Assembly (NCBI GenBank): GCA_002428285.1
Contig: DIVO01000050.1
Coordinates: 9,554 to 50,654, forward strand
Length of the DNA stretch: 41,101 nt
Origin: Patescibacteria group bacterium UBA6130
GTDB lineage: Bacteria; Patescibacteriota; Microgenomatia; UBA12405; UBA6130
Direction: 5' to 3'
The notes below the pieces were generated by a model. It was not told where the DNA came from. It ran no database searches and worked only from the letters and a program-made list of their open reading frames with translations. A program made the translations under genes and the position numbers. Positions 32,267 through 40,877 of this stretch are shown here, in pieces. Numbering within the stretch: position 1 is the first letter of the stretch; each line of letters opens with the position of its first letter.

Positions 32267-32953
32267 ATGAAGAAAATAACATCAATTTTAGCGTTAACTT
32301 TTTCTTTACTGCTAATCCCAACCATGGTTTTGGCTCAGCAAGGACAACAGGGTCAGGGTATTCAGGATCAAGACAGGATTCAAGACCCGGCTACTCATGA
32401 AGGTGCCACTGTTGACCCACAAGGTAATCAGGTTCAGAATCAGGTCAAAACTCAAAACGCAGGTGAAGATAGCCAGTTAAACGTTAACACCCAGGAAAGT
32501 CTTCAGGTAAATGAGGATAGCCAAGGCAGAAGCGATACCGCCAGACAACACATGAGCAATGTTGCTCAAAAGGTAGAAGAATTGCTTAATAATGAGGAAG
32601 CTCAAGGAGGTATTGGTCAACAGGTAAAAATTATTGCTCAACAGCAAAAACAAGCTCAAGGTGAAATAACTGGTCAATTGAACAAGCTTGAATCTCGACA
32701 GGGCTTGATGAAAAAACTTTTTGGTGCAGACCAGAAAGTAATCAAAAATCTAGAACAGCAGATGGAAAAAAATCAACTCAGAATTCAAGAGTTGCAGGAA
32801 CTGCAAAACCAAGTTACTAACCAGGCCGAGGAAACTCAGATTCAAGAGTTGGTCCAAGCTTTAGTAGAGCAAAATACAGCTCTGGAAGATCAGATTCAAA
32901 CAGAAGAGCAAGTAGGCAGTGTTTTTGGCTGGTTACTAAAATTATTTGACTAA
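32267..32953 (+). CDS. Secreted Gln-rich coiled-coil protein
   Basis: A 228-residue protein. Signal peptide KKITSILALTFSLLLIPTMV with cleavage after VLA (about residue 23). The mature N-terminus (24-80) is low-complexity and Gln/Asn/Asp-rich (QQGQQGQGIQDQDRIQD). The rest (95-215) is a long Gln/Glu/Leu coiled coil with a short basic hinge (RQGLMKKLFGADQK), ending in a hydrophobic VFGWLLKLFD. It may form surface fibres or associate with the membrane through that end. The Shine-Dalgarno AAAGGAGGTGA is about as strong as possible. Family not named. Confidence 0.75.
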   Translation: MKKITSILALTFSLLLIPTMVLAQQGQQGQGIQDQDRIQDPATHEGATVDPQGNQVQNQVKTQNAGEDSQLNVNTQESLQVNEDSQGRSDTARQHMSNVAQKVEELLNNEEAQGGIGQQVKIIAQQQKQAQGEITGQLNKLESRQGLMKKLFGADQKVIKNLEQQMEKNQLRIQELQELQNQVTNQAEETQIQELVQALVEQNTALEDQIQTEEQVGSVFGWLLKLFD

Positions 32954-32982
32954 ACATTCTTTGTTAAAAAGAGGTGGGAAAG

Positions 32983-33153
32983 ATGAAAAGGTTACTAGTG
33001 TTATTGTTTTTTGTTATTTTTTTTGCGGTTGTAACACAATCGGTTTTAGCTGGAGGAGATAAAGTAAGGAGAGATATGGGTGATGGTTCAGGTCGGCATC
33101 AAAATGTTGTTTATGGCGACCCTGTATTCGACGGTGATGGATGTGGTGAGTAA
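32983..33153 (+). CDS. Short secreted peptide (56 residues)
   Basis: A small gene easily missed. ATG 32983 is preceded by AAAGAGGTGGGAAAG, a strong Shine-Dalgarno. The product begins with a clear signal peptide (KRLLVLLFFVIFFAVVTQSV, cleavage after LA). It leaves a mature peptide of about 33 residues that starts GGDKVRRDMGDGSG and ends FDGDGCGE with a single Cys. Gly/Asp-rich sequence suggests a flexible or metal-binding peptide. It follows the coiled-coil protein by 29 nt, same strand, probably the same operon. Function unknown; a signalling or surface peptide is possible. Confidence 0.65.
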   Translation: MKRLLVLLFFVIFFAVVTQSVLAGGDKVRRDMGDGSGRHQNVVYGDPVFDGDGCGE

Positions 33154-33280
33154 TGAAAAAGAAAAATGAGTAATCGGATTTAATTCTTTAATTACTTTTT
33201 TCACCTTCCCTCCTGTCCATTGACAAAAAATTTGTATTGAATATAATGAATAAATATTCAATATATTTTGATTAGTAATT

Positions 33281-34663
33281 ATGTCAAATTTTCAAAAAGA
33301 TTCGAATTCAACGCGAACCAAAAATAACAATTTGTCTGATGGCAAAGGCGTCAGAATAAACTTTAAGCTTGCGGTTTTAGCCATATTTTTAATTGCATTA
33401 GTAATTAGCTTGGCTAGCATTTATTCATCAAAAACTAAAGAATTAAAAGAGCTTGATTTTGAAATCGAACAGAAAGAAATCAAACCTCAAGCAATAATGA
33501 TTCTTATTGAATATAAAGATACGGTTGGCTTGGTAAATTTTGTTAATGAGCTTAATAAGAGAAATATTTCAGGACTTCTGCACGTTTCTCCGGAATTCGT
33601 TGAGGCCAATTGTGAAACTATTAATGAACTTTTGAGGTATGATATGGAAATTATGGCTTCTCTTGGGGATGAGCCTTTTTGGGATATTCCCTACGATGAA
33701 CAAAAGAGGATAGTTTCTGAGATGAAAAATAAAATCGAAACCTGTACTGGAGATCCTATAAAGATAATATCTTCACCTTATATGGCTTCAGATATGACGA
33801 CAGTCAAAGTCGCTGAAGAATTGGGAATACCATATGTAACTGCAAGAGGTACAACCGATACCAAGGCTACGGTATATCAAATAGAAGGCTATAAAACAAA
33901 AATACTATCAGTTTCTAATATCCCAAAGGTTCAATATAAATATGGATCTCTTTGCGATTATTCTTATTATGAAAGGTCAGGAACACCAAATGATATGTTG
34001 GCAGAATTAATGAGGGCAATTGAGCCGCTTTCTGATAAGGAAAAAGAAAGATATGGTCCAAATCATAAAGTCACTCCAGTGACCCATACCAACATTGGTG
34101 GATATTTGAAGCCATGGACGGATATGTGGATTAATTTTTGGGACTCAACAGAAAACAAGATCGAATGGGTGGACCTAGACACATTTATGGCAAGTTCCGA
34201 TTGGACATTGCCAGACTGGCAAATACCGATCAATAAAAATGCTCCTTATACTCCTGAGAAAATTAGACCCTTAATCCCCTATGAGGAGGTAGAAAAAGTA
34301 CAAAATCCCTGCAAGGTTGAAAACATTGGTGAAAACGGCTTAGGTGAATTCGAGAAAAATGAACAAACCAATACTGAAAGCAAAATAATAATGTTTCATA
34401 ATGGAAGAGGTTCAATGTGTTTGGAAGCAATTGAATTTTTGAAAACGATTGATTATCCAGTAGAACAATTTTTAGATACCGATGAAGGTTTTAACAATCG
34501 ATTAGACGAATTAAGGACGAAGTTTGGCGAGAGCGAGGGGGTTTCCCAATCATTTGGTTACTATCCGATTATATTTATTAATGACAGAGCATTTTCGGGA
34601 TTTAATGAGGAAGTAAAAAGTCAGATAATAAAGGAAATTACAGAATATAATATGCAGGGGTAA
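33281..34663 (+). CDS. Anchored deacetylase-like protein fused to a thioredoxin-like domain
   Basis: A 460-residue protein: cytoplasmic polar N-terminus, one membrane helix (about 29-48), then an extracytoplasmic alpha/beta domain. IMILIEYKDTVGLVNFVNEL, IKIISSPYMASDMTTVKVAE and GIPYVTARGTTD follow the layout of polysaccharide deacetylase (NodB) barrels, though the canonical metal-binding HxxxH is not evident. Activity is therefore uncertain. From about residue 366 a thioredoxin/glutaredoxin-like domain follows (KIIMFHNGRGSMCLEAIEFL ... YYPIIFINDRAFSGFN), with one Cys instead of CxxC and the cis-Pro position kept. Possibly a cell-envelope enzyme or binding protein. Confidence 0.7.
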   Translation: MSNFQKDSNSTRTKNNNLSDGKGVRINFKLAVLAIFLIALVISLASIYSSKTKELKELDFEIEQKEIKPQAIMILIEYKDTVGLVNFVNELNKRNISGLLHVSPEFVEANCETINELLRYDMEIMASLGDEPFWDIPYDEQKRIVSEMKNKIETCTGDPIKIISSPYMASDMTTVKVAEELGIPYVTARGTTDTKATVYQIEGYKTKILSVSNIPKVQYKYGSLCDYSYYERSGTPNDMLAELMRAIEPLSDKEKERYGPNHKVTPVTHTNIGGYLKPWTDMWINFWDSTENKIEWVDLDTFMASSDWTLPDWQIPINKNAPYTPEKIRPLIPYEEVEKVQNPCKVENIGENGLGEFEKNEQTNTESKIIMFHNGRGSMCLEAIEFLKTIDYPVEQFLDTDEGFNNRLDELRTKFGESEGVSQSFGYYPIIFINDRAFSGFNEEVKSQIIKEITEYNMQG

Positions 34664-34692
34664 GAAATTTTCATTTTTATCTTATTTTTAAA

Positions 34693-35025
34693 TCAACTAC
34701 CCCAATTTGTAAAAACACCAACTGCCAACTCTGCCCATAACCACATAAACGCCAATGCAAGAGCAATTCCAATGATGAGTCGGTGTTTACTCACCCTTCT
34801 TGCTACTAATACATATAAAGAACCCGAACCAAAGAGAAGAATTCCCATAATTATGAAATCAGATTGAGTCCAAACCACCTTATCAGAAACTGAATTTCCT
34901 GGGTCAGGAAACCGCCAGTCAAACTTCATTGCCAGGAAAGGTAATAGCAATAAAAAAGCTGTTGTCAGCGCAATCCAGAAGAAAATTTTGTTTTGCATTA
35001 TGATGCCGCAATTTTTAGTTTTCAT
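34693..35025 (-). CDS. Three-helix membrane protein, unknown
   Basis: A 110-residue protein with three hydrophobic segments (about 16-33, 57-74 and 82-104) and the loop MKFDWRFPDPGNSVSDKVVW, which contains aromatic and Pro residues. It matches the look of a small membrane family common in Patescibacteria whose members carry WT.SDFIIMGILLFG. The start may be the internal ATG at 34998 (MQNKIFFWIALTT), which places the first helix at the N-terminus. Convergent with the deacetylase-like gene. No function known. Confidence 0.7.
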   Translation of the reverse strand: MKTKNCGIIMQNKIFFWIALTTAFLLLLPFLAMKFDWRFPDPGNSVSDKVVWTQSDFIIMGILLFGSGSLYVLVARRVSKHRLIIGIALALAFMWLWAELAVGVFTNWGS

Positions 35026-35116
35026 GTTATATTTGCTTCCAATTTTATTGTACCAAACAATTTAAGAGATATTTTATAGTTTGGAAAAATAAATATTTCA
35101 TCTGTTACAATATGCT

Positions 35117-35371
35117 ATGAATAATTTAACTTCCTTTTTAAATCAGCCTCAGTTTTTTATTCCTTTCCTCATCTGGAGCTTTTTCTGGAAAGGATTGGCA
35201 CTCTGGAAATCAGCCAGCAAAAAACAACTCATTTGGTTTATTGGATTGCTTGTCATTAATACCTCAGGTTTATTAGAAATTGCTTACATTTTCTTTCTCA
35301 ATCGTTGGGATATTGATAATGGCAAAACACTAAAATTTATTGAAGAGAAGATAAAACAGATTAAAAAATAG
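35117..35371 (+). CDS. DUF5652 family membrane protein
   Basis: An 84-residue protein with two membrane helices. The segments WSFFWKGLALWKSASKKQL and INTSGLLEIAYIFFL are the DUF5652 pattern (WKG.ALW.AA... N..G.LEI.Y) known from Patescibacteria and some archaea. Function unknown. A TACAAT box (35106-35111) ends 5 nt before the ATG with no Shine-Dalgarno, so the transcript may be leaderless. Followed 40 nt later by another small membrane protein. Confidence 0.82.
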   Translation: MNNLTSFLNQPQFFIPFLIWSFFWKGLALWKSASKKQLIWFIGLLVINTSGLLEIAYIFFLNRWDIDNGKTLKFIEEKIKQIKK

Positions 35372-35410
35372 CCTTCTTAATATAAAGTTTTTTTCAAATA
35401 TTAAGAATTT

Positions 35411-35722
35411 ATGAAGAACGTAATATACTGGTTTCCTCGTATTGTTGCAATCTTATTCATTTGTTTTATTGGACTATTCGCTCTAGATGTTTTTGAAGAA
35501 CCTCAGTGGTTTTTAACCTTATTAATACATCTAATTCCTAATTATATTTTGATTATCCTAACCGTGATTGCCTGGAAAAATGAAATACTTGGAGGTCTCT
35601 TATTTATTTTGGCTGGTTTAATCGTGTTGGGAGTTTATCAATCGGGAATGTTAATTTTAGCCATTCCTCCAATTTTAATTGGGACTCTTTTTTTAGTTAG
35701 CAGATATTCTTCAAAGAAATAA
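35411..35722 (+). CDS. DUF7670-like four-helix membrane protein
   Basis: A 103-residue protein with four hydrophobic segments filling almost the whole length and a basic end (RYSSKK). RIVAILFICFIGLFALDVFE, then LIHLIPNYILIILTVIAWK and LGGLLFILAGL, match a conserved Patescibacteria family layout recalled as DUF7670. Role unknown. No Shine-Dalgarno. It resembles the protein at 1169-1579 in size and topology. Confidence 0.7.
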   Translation: MKNVIYWFPRIVAILFICFIGLFALDVFEEPQWFLTLLIHLIPNYILIILTVIAWKNEILGGLLFILAGLIVLGVYQSGMLILAIPPILIGTLFLVSRYSSKK

Positions 35723-36078
35723 AGACTAGAGATTGCTCAATAATTTCACCAGAAGTTTAAAAATGTTACTTAAACTTGAAAAAACAGCTAGAGCAAAAAC
35801 CAGCGATGAGAGATTTAAAACAGCAAGAGGTATGAAATTATTTAAACAACCTTCAATTATTAAAAATACTACCTACTTCTAAACAATTGGTTAAAATGAA
35901 GCCGGTTTTGATAGTTTGAACAATTGAACGACCCAACTTAGGGTGATTAAAATATGACCTAAATAGGATATGGTTATTTTTCATTTGAAATTTGCCAAAC
36001 AAGCCCAAAGGGCAGTAGCAATAGTTATAAAAAAGAGTAAGTAAAGTCTTGCTGTAAAAAATATGGTATAAATTTAAT
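35723..36078. other. Intergenic region without a clear gene
   Basis: AT-rich, 356 nt. An ATG frame of 39 codons (35763-35882, Lys/Thr-rich) lacks a ribosome site and motif; I do not call it. Near the end, TGGTATAAA (36064-36072) is an extended -10 box 6 nt before the next ATG and probably drives the gene at 36079. Confidence 0.5.
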
Positions 36079-36450
36079 ATGGTTGAAAGGTTGATGGCTC
36101 AAGAGACGATTGGGGCGGTTGATAGGTATAGAATGTCGGGAGGCATTCTTGATAAAAGAAGTATTGATAAGGCCCAGGGAGTTTTATTAGCACTAGTCAG
36201 AGGAGAAGAGTTGGAACCAGTGAAAAAAACTTGTTTGTTGCAAGCGGATCATTGGTCTAAGGTCTGCCAAATTCCTATCACGCCAGAACAAAAATATCTT
36301 TATGCAACTTTAAGAGATGATATGCCAGTTGAAAGTGATGAAAATGTTAATTTATCATCTGGAGATATAGGAACATTGCCAGCATGGAAATTGGGAGATA
36401 GAGAACTTTTTATACAGGTAAATATTTTAACGGATGTTATAGGTTTTTAA
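36079..36450 (+). CDS. Hypothetical soluble protein
   Basis: A 123-residue protein, not recognised. It begins with amphipathic helices (MVERLMAQETIGAVDRYRM, SIDKAQGVLLALVRGEEL). The remainder is acidic, with a Trp-containing beta-like end (GTLPAWKLGDRELFIQVNIL). Two Cys residues (52 and 63) are not in a known motif. The extended -10 directly before the ATG suggests leaderless initiation. It lies upstream of the cold-type helicase leader but has its own promoter. Confidence 0.6.
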   Translation: MVERLMAQETIGAVDRYRMSGGILDKRSIDKAQGVLLALVRGEELEPVKKTCLLQADHWSKVCQIPITPEQKYLYATLRDDMPVESDENVNLSSGDIGTLPAWKLGDRELFIQVNILTDVIGF

Positions 36451-36503
36451 TACCTCCAAATCCTCAATTCAGTATGAAAAATACTTTTTAAAGAGAAGTA
36501 TGC

Positions 36504-36669
36504 TATAATTAAACATTCTCGCGCAGATTGAAGAAATTCATCTGCTTAAAATTAAGTTTTTTGAGTTAGCCAAGATAAAGATACTCTAAATTTTCACTTC
36601 GTATCTTCTCAGCCTATTCATTAGTTTACGTCTTAAGCAGTTTTGTTTCTTCAAGCGTGGGAAATTATT
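36504..36669 (+). promoter_or_regulatory. Structured 5' leader of the DEAD-box helicase gene (candidate RNA switch)
   Basis: TGCTATAAT (36501-36509 region) is an extended -10 box, placing the transcript start near 36516 and giving a leader of about 150 nt. Local fold: GCAGAT (36523-36528) with ATCTGC (36540-36545). Long-range fold: TTGAAGAAA (36528-36536) with TTTCTTCAA (36646-36654), CTGCTTAA (36542-36549) with TTAAGCAG (36633-36640), plus CGC/GCG outside. The two folds share bases and exclude each other. The long-range stem ends about 12 nt before ATG 36670, so it can control ribosome access. All pairings are exact. Confidence 0.6.
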
Positions 36670-37860
36670 ATGAATAACCACTATCAAAGAAGAAATCAGT
36701 ACTATCGTAAACCAAATAATCAAAATGGTTGGCAGTCACGTAATCAGCCAGCTACACCTTCTTATAATCCTATGATGTTTGTCAGAAAGATGCCAGTTCA
36801 GGAAATTCAATTAAACACATATGAGCCAAAGAATAATTTTTCTGATTTTAACGTTAATCCGTTATTGAAAGAGAATATATCTAAAAAGGGGTATTTAAAA
36901 CCAACAGAAATTCAAGATCAAGCTATTCAACCCTTACTTGACGGCAGAGATGTTGTTGGAATTGCTTCAACGGGTACGGGAAAAACTGCGGCTTTTTTAA
37001 TACCATTGATCAATAAAGTATTATCTGATCGTAGTCAAAGAGTACTTATCATTACGCCAACAAGAGAACTTGCGATGCAAGTTGAACAAGAAGCGAGAAT
37101 GCTTGCGAAAGGAACTTCTATTCAATCTATAATCTGTATTGGCGGAGAAAGTATCGGAAAGCAAATAAGAGGTCTTAATAGTAATCCCAACTTCATTGTT
37201 GGCACACCCGGAAGACTACTTGATCTGGGAATGAGAAATAAAATAAATTTTTATTCTTTCAAAAATATTGTCTTGGATGAAGTAGACAGAATGCTAGATA
37301 TGGGTTTTATCAAGGATATTTCTTTTATAATTTCAAAGTTATCAGACAATAGACAATCTTTATTTTTCTCAGCAACTCTTCCTAAAAAAGCAGAAGATAT
37401 TGCCAGGAGATTCTTAAAAAATCCGGTAGTAATTACCCTAAAGACTCAAACTGCTTCTGAAAACATAGATCAGGATATAGTTAAAATCAAAGGGAGAAAC
37501 AAGCCTGAGGTTTTATTGGAGCTGTTAAATCAGCAAGAGTTAAAAAAAGTTTTGGTGTTCGGAAGGACAAAAAGAGGAATTGAAAAACTTGGCAAAGAAC
37601 TTAATAATCATGGAGTGAAAGCCGCAGTTATTCATGGAAATAAATCTCAAGGACAAAGAAAAAGAGCGCTTGAAGAGTTTAGAAGTAACAAGGTAAGCAT
37701 TTTATTGGCCACAGATTTAGCCTCACGAGGTTTGGATATTGACAACATTACCCATGTTATTAACTATGACCTTCCTCAATCTTATGAGGATTATATTCAT
37801 AGGATTGGAAGAACAGGCAGAGCTAGCCGAACAGGATTTGCACTTACTTTTATCGACTAA
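36670..37860 (+). CDS. DEAD-box ATP-dependent RNA helicase
   Basis: A 396-residue helicase that unwinds RNA, likely in ribosome assembly or cold adaptation. Motifs in order: Q motif (PTEIQDQAI), Walker A ASTGTGKT (about 99-106), PTRELA, GTPGR, DEVD in place of DEAD, SAT, and C-terminal ATDLASRGLDI and HRIGRTGRA. It stops right after motif VI, without the long C-terminal extension of CsdA. The N-terminus is Asn/Gln/Arg-rich and disordered. The frame is open to TTG 36643, but the leader structure and the ATG at 36670 argue for the latter. The product may act with the RNA-binding-like zinc-ribbon protein downstream. Confidence 0.94.
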   Translation: MNNHYQRRNQYYRKPNNQNGWQSRNQPATPSYNPMMFVRKMPVQEIQLNTYEPKNNFSDFNVNPLLKENISKKGYLKPTEIQDQAIQPLLDGRDVVGIASTGTGKTAAFLIPLINKVLSDRSQRVLIITPTRELAMQVEQEARMLAKGTSIQSIICIGGESIGKQIRGLNSNPNFIVGTPGRLLDLGMRNKINFYSFKNIVLDEVDRMLDMGFIKDISFIISKLSDNRQSLFFSATLPKKAEDIARRFLKNPVVITLKTQTASENIDQDIVKIKGRNKPEVLLELLNQQELKKVLVFGRTKRGIEKLGKELNNHGVKAAVIHGNKSQGQRKRALEEFRSNKVSILLATDLASRGLDIDNITHVINYDLPQSYEDYIHRIGRTGRASRTGFALTFID

Positions 37861-37945
37861 TAATAGTAGTGACAGTGTTTGTTTTGCTATTTAAATTTAC
37901 TAAGCATATAATATTATAAGTTAGAAAATTTTTATAAGGTAAATT

Positions 37946-38401
37946 ATGAACAATTTTGATTTTGGTGATAGATCAAGGGGCGGTAGAGATTCGTTTAAAA
38001 GAGGTTACGGAGATTCCGGCAGACCATCAATGCATGATGCGGTGTGTGATGAATGTGGCAGAAATTGTCAGGTTCCTTTCAGACCAACTGGAGATAAGCC
38101 AATATATTGCAGTGAATGTTTTGAAAAAAGAGGCGGCGGAGGAGACAAAAATAGATCTGACCGCAGAGGTTCTTTCAGACAAGATTCCGGAGATAGAAAT
38201 CCTAGCAGATCACAAAACAATATGAGTGAACGTGCTATTCAGGACTTAACTGGGAAAATCAACGTTTTAAATAGTAAACTTGACAAAATTATCAGCCTTT
38301 TAGCAGAAGTTGAACAAAAGAAATCAGCTTCGACTGATAGTGTGCCTGAAAAGAAAAGTAAATCAAAACCGAAGAAAGCAAAAGCTAAAAAAGCTTCTTA
38401 A
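37946..38401 (+). CDS. CxxC zinc-ribbon protein with basic tail
   Basis: A 151-residue protein. A Gly/Arg/Ser-rich start resembling an RGG region leads into a zinc ribbon: Cys34-x2-Cys37 and Cys55-x2-Cys58 (MHDAVCDECGRNC...PIYCSECF), a domain widespread in Patescibacteria. A second Arg/Ser/Asp-rich stretch, a helix (IQDLTGKINVLNSKLDKIIS) that may dimerise, and a Lys/Ala/Ser tail follow. The composition suggests nucleic-acid binding. It is 85 nt downstream of the helicase on the same strand, with its own TATAAT-like sequence in the gap. Exact role unknown. Confidence 0.85.
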   Translation: MNNFDFGDRSRGGRDSFKRGYGDSGRPSMHDAVCDECGRNCQVPFRPTGDKPIYCSECFEKRGGGGDKNRSDRRGSFRQDSGDRNPSRSQNNMSERAIQDLTGKINVLNSKLDKIISLLAEVEQKKSASTDSVPEKKSKSKPKKAKAKKAS

Positions 38402-38558
38402 TTGGCGATTAAGCTAAGAAAATAATTGACTCACGCTAATAAACTCGATTTTTGTTTCTTCATAACACGATCTTGTGGAAGAATTCTTCTATTTCAAGCA
38501 TTTGTGAGAAAAACCAGTGCGGATTTTTGGTCTGCAATAATTTTTCAGATAGATTCAT

Positions 38559-39668
38559 ATGAATAAGTTAACCCGTTTTGACGTTTTAGTAGTTTACAAT
38601 GGAGCTCTTGCTGCCAGCGCTTCAGGAGTTTCCAATGATAAGACTAAGCCGTTTCTAGAAGGTTCTCGCAAAGAATCATATAATGATGTTTACGGATACT
38701 TCCTTGAAATTTGTCAAAAGTTTAATTTGGAGGCAGCTTTTACCACCTCGGCTGATATTACCGGAGCAGGTTATTGCAAAAGTTTTTGGCAATACAAAAA
38801 AAAGAGATGGATAAAGAGAAATTCCCCTTGTTATTCTAAATTAATATTTGACAAGTTTTCTCCCACCAGAGAAAGTATTAGACTTCAGCGAAATTTAATG
38901 TTTTCGTTAGTTGAGATTAAACCATTTAACAATCCAGAAGTTTATAAATTGTTTTTTGATAAACAAAAAACTTACGATGAATTTTCTGATCGTTCTATCC
39001 CCACTGTTCCTTTGATTGGAGATATTAAAAATGCCTGTAATGCTTTAAAAAAACTAGTTTGCGAGCATCCCAACCAGATTGATTTTAGCTCAGATATAAT
39101 TATGAAAGATAGATTTGGCGCAGGAGGGCGGAATGTATTTAAATTCAAATCTGGTCAATTAGAAGATATGCTGACAATTCTCAATAGAAACACAAAAATT
39201 TCATATATTATTCAGCCATTTGTTAAGTTTGATAAGGGGTTTGTCTACGATAATAATTCTACTTCCACTGACATTCGCCTCATTTATCTAAAAGGAAAAA
39301 TCGTTCAATCTTATATCAGGACGGCAAAATCTGGAGAATTTTTGTGCAATGAACATAAGGGGGGATTATTAACCTATTTACCGCTTCGAGAAATCCCTTC
39401 TAAGCTTGTAGAGATGTCAGAATCAATCGCTAAAGAATTGAGTAAAGATCAATCTCTTTACGCTCTTGATTTTATTATTAGCAATAGCGGCAAAGTGTAT
39501 TTACTTGAAGGAAATTCTCAACCTGGTCTTGACTGGAATACTTCTCTTAAAACGAATGAAATAGAAGCCAAAAAACTAATCAATTTAATTATTGCAGATA
39601 TAGTTGATAAGACCAAGACTCAAGGAATATCCCGTTCGATTTCTCGTGTTTCAAATTATATCAACTGA
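38559..39668 (+). CDS. ATP-grasp family ligase (RimK-like)
   Basis: A 369-residue ATP-grasp enzyme, which would join a carboxylate to an amine or similar nucleophile via an acyl-phosphate. Visible elements: IIMKDRFGAGGRNVFKF (Lys and Gly-rich loop binding ATP), SYIIQPFVKF (hinge), DIRLIYLKGKIVQSYIRTA, and the metal site YALDFII...VYLLEGNSQPGLDW with Glu317 and Asn319. The N-terminal domain (1-150) is unusual and Lys-rich, and substrate identity cannot be inferred. Glutamate-adding RimK-type or peptide-ligase roles are possible. Single gene; convergent with the next. Confidence 0.8.
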   Translation: MNKLTRFDVLVVYNGALAASASGVSNDKTKPFLEGSRKESYNDVYGYFLEICQKFNLEAAFTTSADITGAGYCKSFWQYKKKRWIKRNSPCYSKLIFDKFSPTRESIRLQRNLMFSLVEIKPFNNPEVYKLFFDKQKTYDEFSDRSIPTVPLIGDIKNACNALKKLVCEHPNQIDFSSDIIMKDRFGAGGRNVFKFKSGQLEDMLTILNRNTKISYIIQPFVKFDKGFVYDNNSTSTDIRLIYLKGKIVQSYIRTAKSGEFLCNEHKGGLLTYLPLREIPSKLVEMSESIAKELSKDQSLYALDFIISNSGKVYLLEGNSQPGLDWNTSLKTNEIEAKKLINLIIADIVDKTKTQGISRSISRVSNYIN

Positions 39669-39677
39669 TATAGTTCT

Positions 39678-40250
39678 TTATCTAATTAAATTAAGAATGC
39701 CGATCAACTTGTCCTGGTTTAAGTAGATAATGACGATAGTAAATGTCCAAACGAGAGGAAAGACAATGAGGTTTTCAAAAAATTTTCCCGTCCTAATCCG
39801 GAGTCTTTTTACCGGTGGGATACCTATTGTCATTTTTAATGGAAATAACAGTGGAAGACCCTCTTTTGTAAAAGCATCTGCGGCAAGATGGGAGATGTAG
39901 CCGATCATCAAAGCGGTTAAAATTATTTGTGGATTGATAAAGCTGGGATTAAGTAATTTTTCTAAAACGACTTGTAATAACTTGTAGATTACAAGGGTGC
40001 CCAGAATTGAATGTGAAAGAGTTCTGTGTTTGTAGAAAACTCCTCTAAATATTCTTCCCGCAAAATTTCCTGCCGGTAGAAAATCCCATAGCTTATTTCC
40101 TGCTTGGTCCATATCCGGGATAATTGAGCCAATATCGGCGGCAATTATGGAGAAAATAAAAGTCAGGAGATTTAATGAGACAGGGGGGGATAGAATAGCT
40201 GCACTTGTAAGACTGGCAAAAGCAATGGCATCATGTGTTCGATTGGTCAT
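39678..40250 (-). CDS. YdjM/LexA-binding-type inner-membrane metal-dependent hydrolase
   Basis: A 190-residue membrane protein of the DUF457/YdjM family. Conserved polar residues sit between helices: His6 near the start (NRTHDAIAF), IIPDMD (Asp46, Asp48), HRTLSHS (His75, His80) and GYISHLAADAFTKEGLPLLFPL. These His and Asp residues form the presumed metal centre. About five membrane helices. Members are linked to membrane maintenance and the SOS regulon in enterobacteria; here no LexA box is obvious. Length fits the family. Confidence 0.88.
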   Translation of the reverse strand: MTNRTHDAIAFASLTSAAILSPPVSLNLLTFIFSIIAADIGSIIPDMDQAGNKLWDFLPAGNFAGRIFRGVFYKHRTLSHSILGTLVIYKLLQVVLEKLLNPSFINPQIILTALMIGYISHLAADAFTKEGLPLLFPLKMTIGIPPVKRLRIRTGKFFENLIVFPLVWTFTIVIIYLNQDKLIGILNLIR

Positions 40251-40478
40251 AAGTTATTATATGACTTTTCAAGAATTCATCGTAACCTGGTTGATAAGAT
40301 TTTAAGAATATTGAATGTAATAGAGAAATTTAATTGGAATTTTAGTCAGAGATATTATTGGATTCATGTAGAGTTACTTAATAATAGTTGACTTTTGACT
40401 TTATATTCTTAACAATAACTTAAGCAATTTATAATATAGAAACAGAAACCTTTATTTATTATTTTATTAAGGAGAAAA

Positions 40479-40775
40479 ATGACCAATTCTAATTCGTCTA
40501 ATACGTCGGCGGTAGTTGCTTATTTGTTGGGTCCTATTTATTTGCTTTTAGAGAAAAAGGATAAAAATTTAAGGTTTTATGCTCTTCAAGCAACCTTTTT
40601 ATGGTTGGTAGTTGTAGCTGCGAATGTAATTTTAAATCTAGTTAACTTTTGGGCTTTAACCAACATTGTTGGCATGGTTGCGTTTATTGTTTGGTTATAT
40701 TTAACCTTCAAGGCATATCAAGGCGAAAAAATAGTTCTGCCAGTAATAGGTGAGTATGCTCAAAAGTATGCTTAA
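40479..40775 (+). CDS. DUF4870-like small membrane protein
   Basis: A 98-residue protein with a Ser/Asn-rich start, followed by AYLLGPIYLLLEKKDKNLRFYALQATFLW and two more hydrophobic helices, ending KAYQGEKIVLPVIGEYAQK. The order (helix, KDKN.RFYA.Q, helix pair, YQGE....P.IG..A) is that of DUF4870/Tic20-like proteins. Function unknown. AAGGAGA 6 nt before the ATG provides a Shine-Dalgarno. Confidence 0.82.
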   Translation: MTNSNSSNTSAVVAYLLGPIYLLLEKKDKNLRFYALQATFLWLVVVAANVILNLVNFWALTNIVGMVAFIVWLYLTFKAYQGEKIVLPVIGEYAQKYA

Positions 40776-40877
40776 CTAAAGAATTTACTTAAGGTTTATT
40801 CTTGCATCGGACAATTAATAGGCTGAAAGCTCTTCTGTTTCAGCTGTTTTTCAGCTTACGTCGTATAATATACAACA

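Noticed and set aside
35763..35882. 39-codon open frame in the gap before 36079
   Set aside because: No Shine-Dalgarno, no -10 box at a leaderless distance and no motif.
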